From the NCBI RefSeq assembly GCF_036347055.1, contig NZ_CP108882.1, forward strand, positions 7,304,001 through 7,368,000: DNA of 64,000 nt, written 5' to 3'. Origin of the DNA: Streptomyces sp. NBC_00820 (GTDB taxonomy: Bacteria; Actinomycetota; Actinomycetes; Streptomycetales; Streptomycetaceae). Both the position numbers and the translations under genes were made by a program. Shown piece after piece: positions 10,163 through 18,704 of the stretch. Position 1 is the first letter of the stretch, and each line of letters begins with the position of its first letter. The notes beneath the pieces were generated by a model. The model saw only the letters and a program-made list of their open reading frames with translations, did no database searches and was not told the DNA's origin.

Positions 10163-11059
10163 GTGCGGCGGCTTCGGTCCGTGTCCGGCGCCGAGATCTC
10201 CGCGAGTTCGTCGAGCGCCGTGTACGTCCTGGAGGACGGTGTGGCGCTCATCAGGTCCGATGCCAGGGCCGTCGAGCCGGAACCGCTCGCGGCGACGGCC
10301 CGTCTCCCGCTCGCCGCAGGGAAGGTGAGCGACCTGGACGACGACTCGATCATCGTCAACGAGGAGTGGGAGAAGCACACCGTGGGCGAGCGGGTGGACG
10401 TGTGGCTCGGCGACGGGACGAGGAAGTCCCTGAAGATCGCCGCGGTCATGACCATCGGCACCGGCGACAACGGCGTCTACGTCACCCCGCGCAACGCCCC
10501 CACGGCGCCCGTCGACCGGGTCGACGTACGCCTCGCGGGCGGTGCCGACGCGGGCGCCGTGGCCGCCGGTCTGCGCGACGCGGTACGGGCGTCGGGCGGG
10601 GAGGTCCACACCAGGGACGCCTGGGTGCGGGCGACGTACCCCGAGACCGACCGGACGACCCGGATGGGCTTCTTCCTGGTCCTTGGGATCGCCCTCCTCT
10701 ACACCGGCATCTCGCTGGCCAACACGATGGTCATGGCGACCTCCGACCGGGTCCGCGAGTTCGCTGTGCTGCGGCTGGCCGGCGCCACCAGGTGGCAGGT
10801 GTTGCGGCTGGTGGGTGCCGAGGCGCTGATGGTGGTCGTGGTCGGCGGGCTGCTGGGAGCGCTGGTCGCCGGGCTCGACCTGGCGGGCATGTGGAGCGCG
10901 CTGGGCCTGCTCTCGGTGCGGACGTCCATCGAGATCCCGTGGGCGACGCTCGCGGCGGCCATGGGCGCCTGCGCGGTGCTCGCCGTGATCTCGGCGGTCG
11001 TTCCCGCCGGACTTGCCCTGCGCCGCAGGGCGGTGGAGGTGGCGCGCACACCGGAGTGA
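10163..11059 (+). pseudogene. FtsX-like ABC transporter permease, C-terminal fragment
   Basis: About 298 residues equivalent to the last third of an FtsX/MacB-type permease: an extracytoplasmic domain, then the helix GFFLVLGIALLYTGISLANT, the cytoplasmic coupling segment VREFAVLRLAGATRWQVLRL, and two more helices ending in ALRRRAVEVARTPE. A complete two-module permease of this type would be about 800 aa, so the N-terminal part is missing. Between 10103 and 10162 one frame reads like the end of another protein (NPDVRAAQRRLR), suggesting a deletion junction. No ATPase gene is nearby. Probably a non-functional remnant. Confidence 0.75.
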
Positions 11060-11141
11060 CCTTTCCGACCCGGGCGCCGGCACGGCGTCCCGCCGCGGTG
11101 TGCAACGGCCGCGTACCCCGCTGTCCCCGCTCTTGCCTCAC

Positions 11142-11179
11142 CTATCGAGATTCGATAGATTCCAATCGTTGTTCGATAG
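11142..11179. promoter_or_regulatory. TCGATAG half-site operator cluster before DUF2975/XRE pair
   Basis: A perfect inverted repeat CTATCGA-3-TCGATAG (11142-11158) is followed by a third half-site TCGATAG at 11173-11179, just before the GGAAG ribosome site of the DUF2975 gene. It is a likely operator, possibly for the XRE-type regulator encoded by the second gene of the operon. Confidence 0.65.
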
Positions 11180-11190
11180 AAGGAAGAGTC

Positions 11191-11673
11191 ATGGGGAAAC
11201 TGACAGTGCATGCGCTGCGCGCCGTGCTCGTGGTGATGCTCGCCGGCATGGTGTTCGTACAGGCGTTGATGGTGTGGGCGTTGGCCACCGATCCGGAGGA
11301 CGGGACGACGCTCCCGCTGACCCCGCTCCGCGTGATCGTGATCCTGGGCGCCGTGACGGTCCAGGTCGTCCAGGTCTGCGTATGGCGGCTGGTGGCGATG
11401 GTGCAGCGCGGAACCGTCTTCTCCCATGCCGCCTTCCGCTACGTGGACGTAGTGATCGGCGCGGTCATGGCGGCCGCCCTCCTGCTGTTCTCGATCCTTC
11501 TGGTGGCGGGCCCGGTGATGGAGCCGCCCGGGATCCTCTTCGTCGGCGGGGCCGGCGTGGCGGTCCTGGGCGTTGTGCTCATCGTGCTCGTGCTGCGGAT
11601 GCTGCTCGCCCAGGCCGTGGCACGCGACGCCGAGGCGGCCCACATGAAGGCCGAGTTGGACGAGGTGATCTGA
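11191..11673 (+). CDS. DUF2975 family membrane protein
   Basis: A 160-aa protein with four hydrophobic segments (starting near residues 8, 45, 85 and 115) and a hydrophilic C-terminal tail. The order and the segment GTVFSHAAFRYVDVVIGAVM match the DUF2975 family, whose members are almost always encoded with a small XRE-type regulator. Function unknown. AGGAAG precedes the ATG by about 5 bp. The stop overlaps the ATG of the regulator (TGATG), so the two are translationally coupled. Confidence 0.8.
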   Translation: MGKLTVHALRAVLVVMLAGMVFVQALMVWALATDPEDGTTLPLTPLRVIVILGAVTVQVVQVCVWRLVAMVQRGTVFSHAAFRYVDVVIGAVMAAALLLFSILLVAGPVMEPPGILFVGGAGVAVLGVVLIVLVLRMLLAQAVARDAEAAHMKAELDEVI

Positions 11674-11936
11674 TGCCGATCGCCGTCGACATCGACGTGA
11701 TGCTGGCCAGGCGGAAGATGTCCGTGGGCGAGCTGGCGGACCGCGTGGGGATCACCCCCGCCAACCTCGCCGTGCTCAAGAACGGCCGCGCCAAGGCGGT
11801 GCGCTTCGCGACCCTCGCCGCACTCTGCGAGGTGCTCGAGTGCCAGCCGGGCGACCTGCTGCGCTGGGAGGCCGAGGCCGAGGCCGCGGGCGAGGCCGCG
11901 GGCGAGGCCGAGGGTGAGTCCGCCGCGGGCGGATGA
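11673..11936 (+). CDS. Small XRE/Cro-type HTH regulator (YozG-like)
   Basis: An 87-aa protein with an N-terminal helix-turn-helix: MLARRKMSVGELADRVG, recognition helix ITPANLAVLKNGRAKAV, then FATLAALCEVLECQPGDLL, the pattern of the YozG-like partner of DUF2975 proteins. The C-terminus is a low-complexity EAEAAGEAAGEAEGES tail from short repeats. It starts within the stop of the DUF2975 gene. It probably represses its own operon through the TCGATAG sites upstream. Confidence 0.88.
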   Translation: MPIAVDIDVMLARRKMSVGELADRVGITPANLAVLKNGRAKAVRFATLAALCEVLECQPGDLLRWEAEAEAAGEAAGEAEGESAAGG

Positions 11937-11947
11937 CCTTGCCCGAG

Positions 11948-11974
11948 GGTCAGGGCTTCGGCGCAGCCCTGACC
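11948..11974 (+). terminator. Hairpin terminator of the DUF2975/XRE operon
   Basis: Perfect 10-bp stem GGTCAGGGCT / AGCCCTGACC with a 7-nt loop, 11 bp after the XRE stop. No T-run follows, as is usual in this GC range. Confidence 0.75.
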
Positions 11975-12136
11975 GGTGGTGGCAGGGCCTGGGTGTAGTC
12001 GCTCGGTGCCCGGTTCGAGGCGAGCCGGGGTGTCCGTGAAAGCGGTGGCCCCGCCCGGGGCGGTGGATCGCGCGGAGCGGTCCAGGCGCCGAGCGCGGTC
12101 CGCGCCGGCCCCGGGCGTTCGGCGGGGCTGTGCGGA

Positions 12137-12249
12137 TCAGGCGGTGAGGTACTTCCGGAAGAAGTCCACCAGCTTCGTGACGACCGTGGGCACGTACTCC
12201 TCCCTGTCGTAGAGGCCGATGTGGGGTGCCGGGTGGACCGTCGGGCCAC
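12137..12249 (-). pseudogene. Alpha/beta hydrolase C-terminal remnant
   Basis: On the minus strand, ending at the TGA at 12139-12137, about 37 codons read PHIGLYDREEYVPTVVTKLV followed by DFFRKYLTA. This matches the last helix region of alpha/beta hydrolases in which the catalytic histidine sits in a HIGLYD/HFDLYD context. No upstream part of such a gene is present before the monooxygenase 3' end at 12270. A decayed remnant is the best reading. Confidence 0.5.
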
Positions 12250-12269
12250 CTCCAACGCCCCGGACCCCG

Positions 12270-13442
12270 TCAGGCGAGCCCTGCCATCAGCTCGGCGAAG
12301 GCACCGGCCGAGGCGGAGGAGCGGCAGAGGCGGTCCAGCCGTGCTCGTGCCAGTCTGCGACGGAAGGGGCCGGCGGCCGAATCGTCGCCGGAGTCGTGGA
12401 GCATCTCGGTCATCCAGCGCGAGAACTCCTGATAGTTCCAGGTGCGGTCCAGGCACGTCCTGGAGTAGGCGTCCAGGCCCGACTCGTCCGCGTGGTCGAC
12501 GAAGTCGCGGATGGCGCGGACGAGCACCTCGGCGTCGTAGAGGGCGAGGTTCATCCCCTTGCCGCCCACGGGGGACACCACGTGGGCGGCGTCACCGGCC
12601 AGGAGGAGCCTGCCGTAGCGCATCGGCTCGTGGACGACGCTGCGCAGCGGGAACACCTCCTTCTCGGTGACCGGCCCGGCCGTCAGGCCCTCGTCGCCCA
12701 GCCGGGTCCGCAGCGTCCGCCATATCCGGTCGTCGGGCCAGGCGTCCTCACGGTCGCCGGGGAGGCACTGGAGGTAGAAACGGCTCGCGCGGGGGCCGCG
12801 CGCGAAGTGTCCGGCGAAGCCGTCATGGCTGATCGCCATCAACGGGTGGGGCGGGGGCGGCACTTCGGCGAGCACGGTCAGCCACGAGATGCCGTGGTCG
12901 AACGGGTAGGCCGTGAGTTCGCCCTCGGGCACCGAGGCCCGGCTGACGCCTCGGTCGCCGTCGCACCCGGCCACGAAATCGCACGCGATCTCGTGCGTGA
13001 CCCCGTCGGTGTCGCGGTAGCGGACCACCGGGCGCTCTCCGTCGAGCCCCTCCAGGGTGATGTCGGACGCCTCGAAGCGCAGGTCGCCGCCATCGTCGAG
13101 GAACGCCGCCGTCAAGTTGGCGACGAGCACCTGCTGGGGGCACAGCAGCGGCCGGGGGCCGTCATCGGCTCCGTACCGCAGCAGGCGGGACCGGCCGTCC
13201 ACCCGGATCTCCAGGCTGTCGTCGGACGGCGCGCCGCCCAGGACGCGAGCGCCCAGCCCCCACTCCTGGAACATGCCCACAGCGCGCGTCTCGACGATGC
13301 CGGCTCGCTGCCGCCGCTCCACGTGGGCGCGGGACCGCCGTTCCAGCACGACGCACGGGACACCGACGCGGAGGAGCAGATTGGCCACGGTCAGACCGGC
13401 CGGCCCGGCCCCCACGACCACCACGGGGGTGCTCTCTCGCAC
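12270..13442 (-). CDS. FAD-dependent aromatic hydroxylase, 4-hydroxybenzoate 3-monooxygenase (PobA)-like
   Basis: Class A flavoprotein of 390 aa. FAD-binding GxGxxG is VVVVGAGPAGLTVANLLLRVG at the N-terminus; the PobA-like RAGIVETRAVGMF follows; the second FAD motif is LLLAGDAAHVVSPVGGKGMN. The region LDRTWNYQEFSRWMTEMLH and the preceding PYxF-type DHGISWLTVLAEVPPP strongly resemble p-hydroxybenzoate hydroxylase, which makes protocatechuate. Start GTG 13442 has GGGA at suitable distance; GTG 13454 is an alternative. A LysR gene lies immediately upstream on the same strand, 206 bp away. No protocatechuate ring-cleavage genes are nearby. Confidence 0.85.
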   Translation of the reverse strand: MRESTPVVVVGAGPAGLTVANLLLRVGVPCVVLERRSRAHVERRQRAGIVETRAVGMFQEWGLGARVLGGAPSDDSLEIRVDGRSRLLRYGADDGPRPLLCPQQVLVANLTAAFLDDGGDLRFEASDITLEGLDGERPVVRYRDTDGVTHEIACDFVAGCDGDRGVSRASVPEGELTAYPFDHGISWLTVLAEVPPPPHPLMAISHDGFAGHFARGPRASRFYLQCLPGDREDAWPDDRIWRTLRTRLGDEGLTAGPVTEKEVFPLRSVVHEPMRYGRLLLAGDAAHVVSPVGGKGMNLALYDAEVLVRAIRDFVDHADESGLDAYSRTCLDRTWNYQEFSRWMTEMLHDSGDDSAAGPFRRRLARARLDRLCRSSASAGAFAELMAGLA

Positions 13443-13648
13443 CAGTTGTCCCACGTCGGCTCCCTCCGCGCGCTGACCAAGCTCCGGCCCCAACTTACGG
13501 CAGTGGCAGGGCTGTCGGGAGGATCAGTGCCGGCCTTCTGCTGGCAGGAGCCAGGGCGCCGGGACGTGGTCGGTGCGGGGGCGCGGGTGTCGCACAATCC
13601 GTTGCCGCTACTGCTGTCCGCGCCGGCGCACAGGACCACGCCCAACTG

Positions 13649-14599
13649 TCACCAAGTGCGGCCCGCGTCGATCAGCGCGTCGCGGACTCGGGTGACGTCG
13701 GGGTTGTCCGGGCGGCCGGGGCGTTGGACGAGATAGCCGGTGTTGATGGGCGGGTCGTCGGGTTCGTGCAGGAGGACGAGGGCACCGGAGGCGAGTTCGG
13801 CCTGGCAGAGATAGCGCGGCAGGACCGTGAAGCCCGCTCCCGCGGTGACCGCCGCGAGGACTCCACGCAGGTCGGGGACGGTGACGGCGGCGGGGCAGGA
13901 CAGCCGGGCGCCGAAGACGTGGCGCCAGTAGCGGCGCGCGATCGGCACGTCCTCGGCGTACGTGACCAGGGGGACGGTGTGCAGCGCCCCCGGACCTTCC
14001 TCGGCAAGACGTTCCTTGACGCGGTCGGCCCAGACCGGGGCGGCCACGAGGACGAACTCCTCGTCCATCAGCGGTACGGCGACCAGGGTCCGCCCGCGTG
14101 GGCGGAAGGTGGCGATGGCCAGGTCGTGGCGGCCGGCGCGCAGCTCCTCGAGGAGGGGGGCGGTCAGACCCGGTGCGACCCGCAGTCGTACGCCTTCGGC
14201 GACCAGTGGGGCGAGGGCGGGCAGAACCCGCGTACAGAGGAGTTCGGCGGGGCCGGCCAAGTGGACGGGCAGCGCCCGTACGCCAGGTGAGTCGTCGTGC
14301 CCGCTCGCGGCGGCGAGCGCGTCGAGAGGGGCGGCGACGCGGGCCGCGAGGTCGTGGGCGACGGGCGTCGGGGCGACGCCGCGCGGCAGGCGTTCGAACA
14401 GTTCGCGGCCCGTCTGGCGCTCCAGGGAACGGATCTGAGCGGTCACCGTGGACTGCGAGAGTCCCAGGGGCCCGGCGGCAGCCGTGAAGGAACCGGAGCG
14501 GTAGACCTCCAGGAAGGTGCGCAGCAGGTTCAGGTCCGACAGGGGAGCGGTGCCGGAGGGCGACACCGGTGCCGCGTCGCCGGAGTTCGTAGGTGCCAC
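13649..14599 (-). CDS. LysR family transcriptional regulator
   Basis: A 316-aa regulator. The winged HTH lies at about residues 22-80: LNLLRTFLEVYRSGSFTAAA, LGLSQSTVTAQIRSLERQTG, ELFERLPRGVAPTPV. The rest is the LysR substrate-binding domain (periplasmic-binding-protein fold), with GAGFTVLPRYLCQAEL near the end. Such proteins usually control adjacent catabolic genes; the PobA-like gene directly downstream is the plausible target, though LysR genes are more often divergent from their targets. Effector unknown. Confidence 0.92.
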   Translation of the reverse strand: MAPTNSGDAAPVSPSGTAPLSDLNLLRTFLEVYRSGSFTAAAGPLGLSQSTVTAQIRSLERQTGRELFERLPRGVAPTPVAHDLAARVAAPLDALAAASGHDDSPGVRALPVHLAGPAELLCTRVLPALAPLVAEGVRLRVAPGLTAPLLEELRAGRHDLAIATFRPRGRTLVAVPLMDEEFVLVAAPVWADRVKERLAEEGPGALHTVPLVTYAEDVPIARRYWRHVFGARLSCPAAVTVPDLRGVLAAVTAGAGFTVLPRYLCQAELASGALVLLHEPDDPPINTGYLVQRPGRPDNPDVTRVRDALIDAGRTW

Positions 14600-14678
14600 G
14601 CGGGAAGCGTATCCATTCTCCTGCGGCCGGGCGTGGTGGGGCGGGGTGGGGAGTGGCGGGGCCGGCCTGGACGGGGGG

Positions 14679-14800
14679 ACCGGTCCGCGTGAGCTGTTCC
14701 CGCGCGTGGTCCGCGTGACCGGTCCGCGTAAGCCGTTCCCGCGCGTGGTCCGCGTGACCGGTCCGCGTAAGCCGTTCCCGTGAGTCGTGCCGCGTAAGCC
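14679..14800. repeat. 39-bp tandem repeat, about three copies
   Basis: Units starting at 14679, 14718 and 14757 (ACCGGTCCGCGTAAGCCGTT followed by 19 more bases) form a 39-bp array with a degenerate fourth part (CCGCGTAAGCCGTTCCG) up to about 14810. It lies between the LysR start and the 3' end of the TetR gene. No gene is recognised in 14600-14879. The length is a multiple of three and of thirteen, but the antisense frame it leaves open (RERLTRTGHADHA units) looks like a shadow. Confidence 0.8.
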
Positions 14801-14879
14801 GTTCCGTTGAGGGGCCGCGTGACTGGTCCGCCGAGGCGATCCCCGTGCGTGAGTCAGGGGCCGAGCGCACGGGGGACGA

Positions 14880-15443
14880 TCAGCGGCCCGCGTCGAACGG
14901 AGTGCTCAGGAGGCCGGCCAGCAGCGCCTGCGTGGCGGGGCGGAGGAGACGTTCGCCGTCGGTGACGGATTCGAGACCGGTCACCAGGGCGAGGCAGATG
15001 TCCGCGGCCTCGGCGGGCTCCACACCGACGGTGGTACCCGCTTCCCGGAAGAGGCCGATGAGCAGCCGGCGCAGGTCGCCGGTGAAGGCGGTGCAGATCC
15101 CGCCGAACAACCGAGCCTTGTGGTCGATGAGTTCGGTGGTGTGCGGGGACGCGCCGTTCAGTTCGAGGACGAGTCCCAGCTTGGCGGCGAGGACGCCCTG
15201 GACGCGCTCGGCGTGGGGGAGTTCCTCGGCCGCCGCCCGCCGGGCCCGCTCCAGGGCCTGGTCGTGCAGGCGGGCGGCGAGCCGGCGGCAGGCGTCGTCC
15301 TTGCCGCGGACGTACTGGTAGACCGCGGACCGGGACACGCCCATGGTGGTGGCGATGTCGTCCATCGTGGTGCGCCGTACGCCGTACCGGGTGAGGCAGT
15401 CGTAGGTGGCGTCGAGGACCTCTTCGAGCCGGTCCGCACTCAT
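14880..15443 (-). CDS. TetR family transcriptional regulator
   Basis: A 187-aa regulator. The HTH is at residues 10-50: TYDCLTRYGVRRTTMDDIAT, TMGVSRSAVYQYVRGKDDAC. The remainder is the all-helical ligand-binding domain with LALVTGLESVTDGERLLRPA. The ATG at 15443 lies 2 bp after the stop of the DJ-1/PfpI gene; open frame further upstream is antisense/overlap noise. The two genes form an operon, so the regulator may control the DJ-1 gene. Confidence 0.9.
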   Translation of the reverse strand: MSADRLEEVLDATYDCLTRYGVRRTTMDDIATTMGVSRSAVYQYVRGKDDACRRLAARLHDQALERARRAAAEELPHAERVQGVLAAKLGLVLELNGASPHTTELIDHKARLFGGICTAFTGDLRRLLIGLFREAGTTVGVEPAEAADICLALVTGLESVTDGERLLRPATQALLAGLLSTPFDAGR

Positions 15444-15445
15444 GG

Positions 15446-16141
15446 TCAGGCCAGCTTCTTGAGGACCTCGGCCGCGAGCGGGGCGGAGGAGGCCGGGTTC
15501 TGGCCGGTGACGAGGTTGCGGTCGACGACCACGTTCGGGGCCCACGGCTCGCCCACCTGGACGTCGACGCCCGCCTCGACGAGCCGGTTCTCCAGCAGCC
15601 ACTTGGCCTTGTCGGCGAAGCCGGCCTGGGTCTCCTCGGCGTTGGTGAAGGCGGCGACCTTGTAGCCGGCGAAGGCGTTCGAGCCGTCGGCGTGCGTGGC
15701 GGCGAGGAGCGCGGCCGGCGCGTGGCAGACGATCGCGAGCGGCTTGCCGGAGCCGAGGACGTCGACGAGGAGCTTGCCGGAGGTCTCGTTCACGGCGAGG
15801 TCCTCCATCGGGCCGTGGCCGCCGGGGTAGAAGACGGCGTCGTGGTCGGCCGGGTTCACGTCCTCCAGCCGGACCGGGTTCTCGAGCTCGGAGAAGGTGG
15901 CGAGAGCGGCGGCGATCCTGTCGGCGCCCTCCTGACCGCCGTTGACCTCGGGGGCCAGGCTGCCCTTGTCCACGGTGGGTACGACGCCGCCGGGGGTGGC
16001 GACGACGATCTCGTGGCCGGCGGCCTTGAACGCCTCGTAGGGCGCGACGGCCTCTTCGGCCCAGAAGCCGGTGGGGTGCTCGGTGCCGTCCGCGAGCGTC
16101 CAGTGGTCGGCGCCGGTCATCACGAAGAGGATCTTCGACAT
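15446..16141 (-). CDS. DJ-1/PfpI family protein (class I glutamine amidotransferase-like, Hsp31-type)
   Basis: A 231-aa protein starting MSKILFVMTGADHWTLADGT and continuing through GFWAEEAVAPYEAFKAAGHE, a layout typical of the Hsp31/chaperone-glyoxalase branch of DJ-1 proteins. The nucleophilic elbow cysteine is in AIVCHAPAALL (about residue 133), and the acidic partner is in DHDAVFYPGGHGPM. Members act as glyoxalases/deglycases or stress chaperones. GGAG precedes the ATG by 7 bp. It is the first gene of an operon with the TetR regulator. Confidence 0.88.
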   Translation of the reverse strand: MSKILFVMTGADHWTLADGTEHPTGFWAEEAVAPYEAFKAAGHEIVVATPGGVVPTVDKGSLAPEVNGGQEGADRIAAALATFSELENPVRLEDVNPADHDAVFYPGGHGPMEDLAVNETSGKLLVDVLGSGKPLAIVCHAPAALLAATHADGSNAFAGYKVAAFTNAEETQAGFADKAKWLLENRLVEAGVDVQVGEPWAPNVVVDRNLVTGQNPASSAPLAAEVLKKLA

Positions 16142-16866
16142 GGTCTCACTCCAAAGGGGCGGGCCTGCGGCCCGGGGATGGGGAACACGCACTCCGACGT
16201 TCTGCGAACGCTGACGCTTCGGATCCAGATCGTCAGTGCGGCGATGTCCTCGAACGTAGACCCGCCGCCGAGGCATGACCAATGGAGAAACCGATGCCCG
16301 GCATCGGCAATCCGATGGATCGGCGGGGAATAGTCACCGACCACCCGTTGACCGGGCCCGACCTGCGGTGATGCCCACTTCCCCGGGCGGGCGGCGCCGC
16401 GGAGGCGGGAGGTGTGCCGGCCGGGTCACACGACGCCGGTCACCGTGACGGTGACGTGTGCCGTCTCGGCGGCCTGGGCGTCGGCCAGGTACAGGGTGAC
16501 GGCGGTCCGGTCGGTGATGTGTACGTCGACGCGCACGATCCTCGGTCCGAGGTTCCTGTCGGCCGTTCCTGAGCACCCGGCGTGCCCGAATCACCCCCGA
16601 GCAGGCCGCCCGCTGGACATCCGCGCGGACGCGGTCGGCCGGGGCGGGCAGGTCCGGTGTGGTGCCGGCGTTCGCGGGATTGCTTCGGCGGCTTCGGCGC
16701 CTTCGGGTCGTTCGTGCCCGTCCACGACCGCCCGCCGCCCGCCGCCCGCCGCCCGCCGCCCGTCACCGGCACGCGCGTCCGCCCACGCCGGTCACCGGCA
16801 CGCGCGCCCGCCCACGCCGGTCACCGGCACGTGCGCCCGGCCCCGCGCGTGTGGTTGGCTCCGGAC
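16142..16866. other. Intergenic region with small tandem repeats; no firm gene
   Basis: The first 100 bp hold the promoter of the DJ-1 gene. A 36-codon frame on the minus strand (GTG 16536 to stop 16426; ITDRTAVTLYLADAQAAETA) looks protein-like and has GAGG close to the GTG, but the spacing is short and no family is recognised. At 16731-16761 there are five 7-bp CGCCCGC copies, then a 29-bp repeat starting at 16762, 16791 and 16820 (GTCACCGGCACGCGCGCCCG plus nine bases). The remaining frames look like shadows. Confidence 0.5.
16762..16847. repeat. 29-bp tandem repeat, nearly three copies
   Basis: Units begin at 16762, 16791 and 16820; the first two differ at one base and the third diverges at its end. 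They directly follow five 7-bp CGCCCGC units. Probably a slippage-prone spacer upstream of the small ORF and the BrkB gene. Confidence 0.8.
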
Positions 16867-16998
16867 GTGCCCCCCGATGCTGTGACCGAATCCCTGAAGA
16901 ACATCCTGACCGAAGCCGATCACCTGCTCGCCCCGTACGCTCTGGACGTCCGCGTCCGCTTCAGCAGCCGTCCCCACGGGATGTCGCGTGTCCGCTGA
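16867..16998 (+). CDS. Possible 43-aa protein overlapping the BrkB gene
   Basis: GTG 16867 opens a 43-codon frame (VPPDAVTESLKNILTEADHL, then LAPYALDVRVRFSSRP) with normal codon third-position GC. It overlaps the GTG of the BrkB-type gene by 11 bp, so it could be a coupled leader gene. The ribosome site is weak and no family is recognised, so it may be spurious. Confidence 0.35.
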   Translation: MPPDAVTESLKNILTEADHLLAPYALDVRVRFSSRPHGMSRVR

Positions 16999-17881
16999 CT
17001 CCCGCACGCCCGAGTGCGACAGCACCCGCCACGCCCTGACCGGCCCCGCACGTACCTGGTGGTCCGCCCTGCGCAGGACGCCCGTGACGATGTGGAACGA
17101 TGACATCACCGACTACGCGGCCGCACTCACCTACTACGCCATCCTGACGGTCCTGCCGGCCCTGCTCGTCACCGTGCTCGCCTTCGGGCTGATCAGCCCG
17201 GGCACCGCCCAGGAGTTCGTCGCCCGCGTCACCCACTACGCCCCCGCCCAGTCCGGTCCCGAACTGCACGACGCGCTCGCCCGCATGGTCCCGCGACGCT
17301 CCACGGCCTGGACCCTGCTCACCGGCGGCTTCGCCAGCGCACTGTGGTCGGCGTGCAGTTACCTCGCCGTCTTCCGCCGCGCGCTGCACCACATGTACCG
17401 CATCCCCGACCGCCGCTCCCCGTGGCGCACGGCCCACCGCATCGTCGGAACAGCGCTCGTCCTGCTCGCGCTGCTGCTTGTCAGCGCCCTGGTGCTGATG
17501 CTGAGCGGACCCGTCGTCGAGGCGATCGGACGGCTGCTGCACGCGGACGGCAGCGTGCCGCTGGTCTGGGGCCTCATCCGCTGGCCGCTGCTGACATCGC
17601 TGGTGGCCGTACTCGTGGTCGTCGTCTTCCACACGGGTCCGCCACCGGCCCGCCGGCGCGGCCACAGCCTGCCCGGCGGCGCCCTGGCCGCCGCCCTGTG
17701 GCTGATCGTCTCCGCGGGCTTCGCCGTGTACGCGTCCCTGCTCGGCACCTACAGCCGCCTGTACGGCTCACTCGCCGGCGTCGTCGTCTTCCTCATCTGG
17801 CTCTGGCTGTCCAACCTCGCGCTGCTGGCCGGAGCGCAGTTCACCGCCGAGCTCCACAAGGCGGAAAGTTCACGGACATGA
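16988..17881 (+). CDS. YihY/BrkB family inner-membrane protein
   Basis: A 297-aa protein with about six hydrophobic segments. The family signature is clear: LTYYAILTVLPALLVTVLAF, the SACSYLAVFRRALHHMYRIP loop with the following RRSPWRT, and the C-terminal LYGSLAGVVVFLIWLWLSN with LLAGAQFTAELH. Members are widespread inner-membrane proteins of unsettled function (historically, wrongly, called RNase BN). The GTG at 16988 gives full length. Confidence 0.92.
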   Translation: MSADSRTPECDSTRHALTGPARTWWSALRRTPVTMWNDDITDYAAALTYYAILTVLPALLVTVLAFGLISPGTAQEFVARVTHYAPAQSGPELHDALARMVPRRSTAWTLLTGGFASALWSACSYLAVFRRALHHMYRIPDRRSPWRTAHRIVGTALVLLALLLVSALVLMLSGPVVEAIGRLLHADGSVPLVWGLIRWPLLTSLVAVLVVVVFHTGPPPARRRGHSLPGGALAAALWLIVSAGFAVYASLLGTYSRLYGSLAGVVVFLIWLWLSNLALLAGAQFTAELHKAESSRT

Positions 17882-18089
17882 GCCGACCGGGACCAGACCA
17901 CCCGCAGGTGGCGCGGTGTCACCACACGGCATGAATGGCACAGGGGCCCGGACCGGGAGGATTCAGGCGTCTGCGATGCATCCAAGGCTGCCGGCCAAGG
18001 GGAAGGCAAAGATGTATGACCTTGGACTCCGGTCAGCGGGACGGCCGGCGCGTGGACCGGCGGAGCCGGAGAAGGAGAAGGTGCTTGCC

Positions 18090-18455
18090 GTGAACGAGAT
18101 CCACCTCTCCGTCCGAGAACGCCGCATACTCGCGGAGATGGAGGAGACGCTGGGCAGCGACGCGGCACTTGCCCGGCGAATTCGCGCCCAGCAGCTCATG
18201 TGGATCACCCCACCGATCGTCCGACGGGTACGACGACCCTCGCTCGTGTTCACGGTGATGGGACTCGCCGTGGTCACGTTCACTCTGATCGCCTGCGGCT
18301 TCGCCTTCGCGTGCCCGGCTCTGTTCTGGGGGTCCTCCGTCACGTGGGTCATCGCTCTCGCTGCTCTGGCCGTGCTGACTTTCCGCAGGATCCGACCCTG
18401 GACGGTCCCGCAGGGCGGCGCATGGGTCCGACTGTCGGACCGCGGTGCCGATTGA
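18090..18455 (+). CDS. DUF3040 domain membrane protein
   Basis: A 121-aa protein. It begins VNEIHLSVRERRILAEMEET, the characteristic DUF3040 N-terminal helix (LSxxERRxLAEmE), followed by an LGSDAALARRI segment and two hydrophobic helices ending before RIRPWTVPQGG. DUF3040 proteins are small actinobacterial membrane proteins of unknown function. Two GTG codons (18081, 18090) are possible starts after GAAGGAG; 18090 gives better spacing and family alignment. The frame upstream to about 17916 is open but unlike the family. Confidence 0.8.
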   Translation: MNEIHLSVRERRILAEMEETLGSDAALARRIRAQQLMWITPPIVRRVRRPSLVFTVMGLAVVTFTLIACGFAFACPALFWGSSVTWVIALAALAVLTFRRIRPWTVPQGGAWVRLSDRGAD

Positions 18456-18635
18456 TTCCATGTGAAGTTCGCGCGCGTGCCGCTGAGGAGCGCCTGGCAA
18501 CTCCTCCCGCTGGAGCTGTGGTCACGACCGCCGCCGACGTCGACGACGCCACCCAGAGCCTCGATTCCGCCGACGCCACCCAGACCATCGACCCCGTCGA
18601 CGGCATCCCGCCCGACATCGGCTCGGGGAAATGGT

Positions 18636-18665
18636 TTGAGCGAGGCGGCGCCCCGCTGCTACTTT
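18636..18665 (+). promoter_or_regulatory. Predicted promoter for the leader ORF-GNAT-infA unit
   Basis: TTGAGC (18636-18641) and TACTTT (18660-18665) are separated by 18 bp and precede a short ORF with a strong ribosome site and then the GNAT gene. The rest of the 18456-18811 gap shows no recognised gene, although one frame (18520-18784) is open and protein-like in composition. Confidence 0.5.
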
Positions 18666-18704
18666 CGCGGTGGACCGTGAAATCGTCGTATGGAGGTGAG
18701 CCCC

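Noticed and set aside
14679..14810. Tandem array considered as a CRISPR
   Set aside because: Units are directly adjacent without unique spacers, and there are no cas genes.
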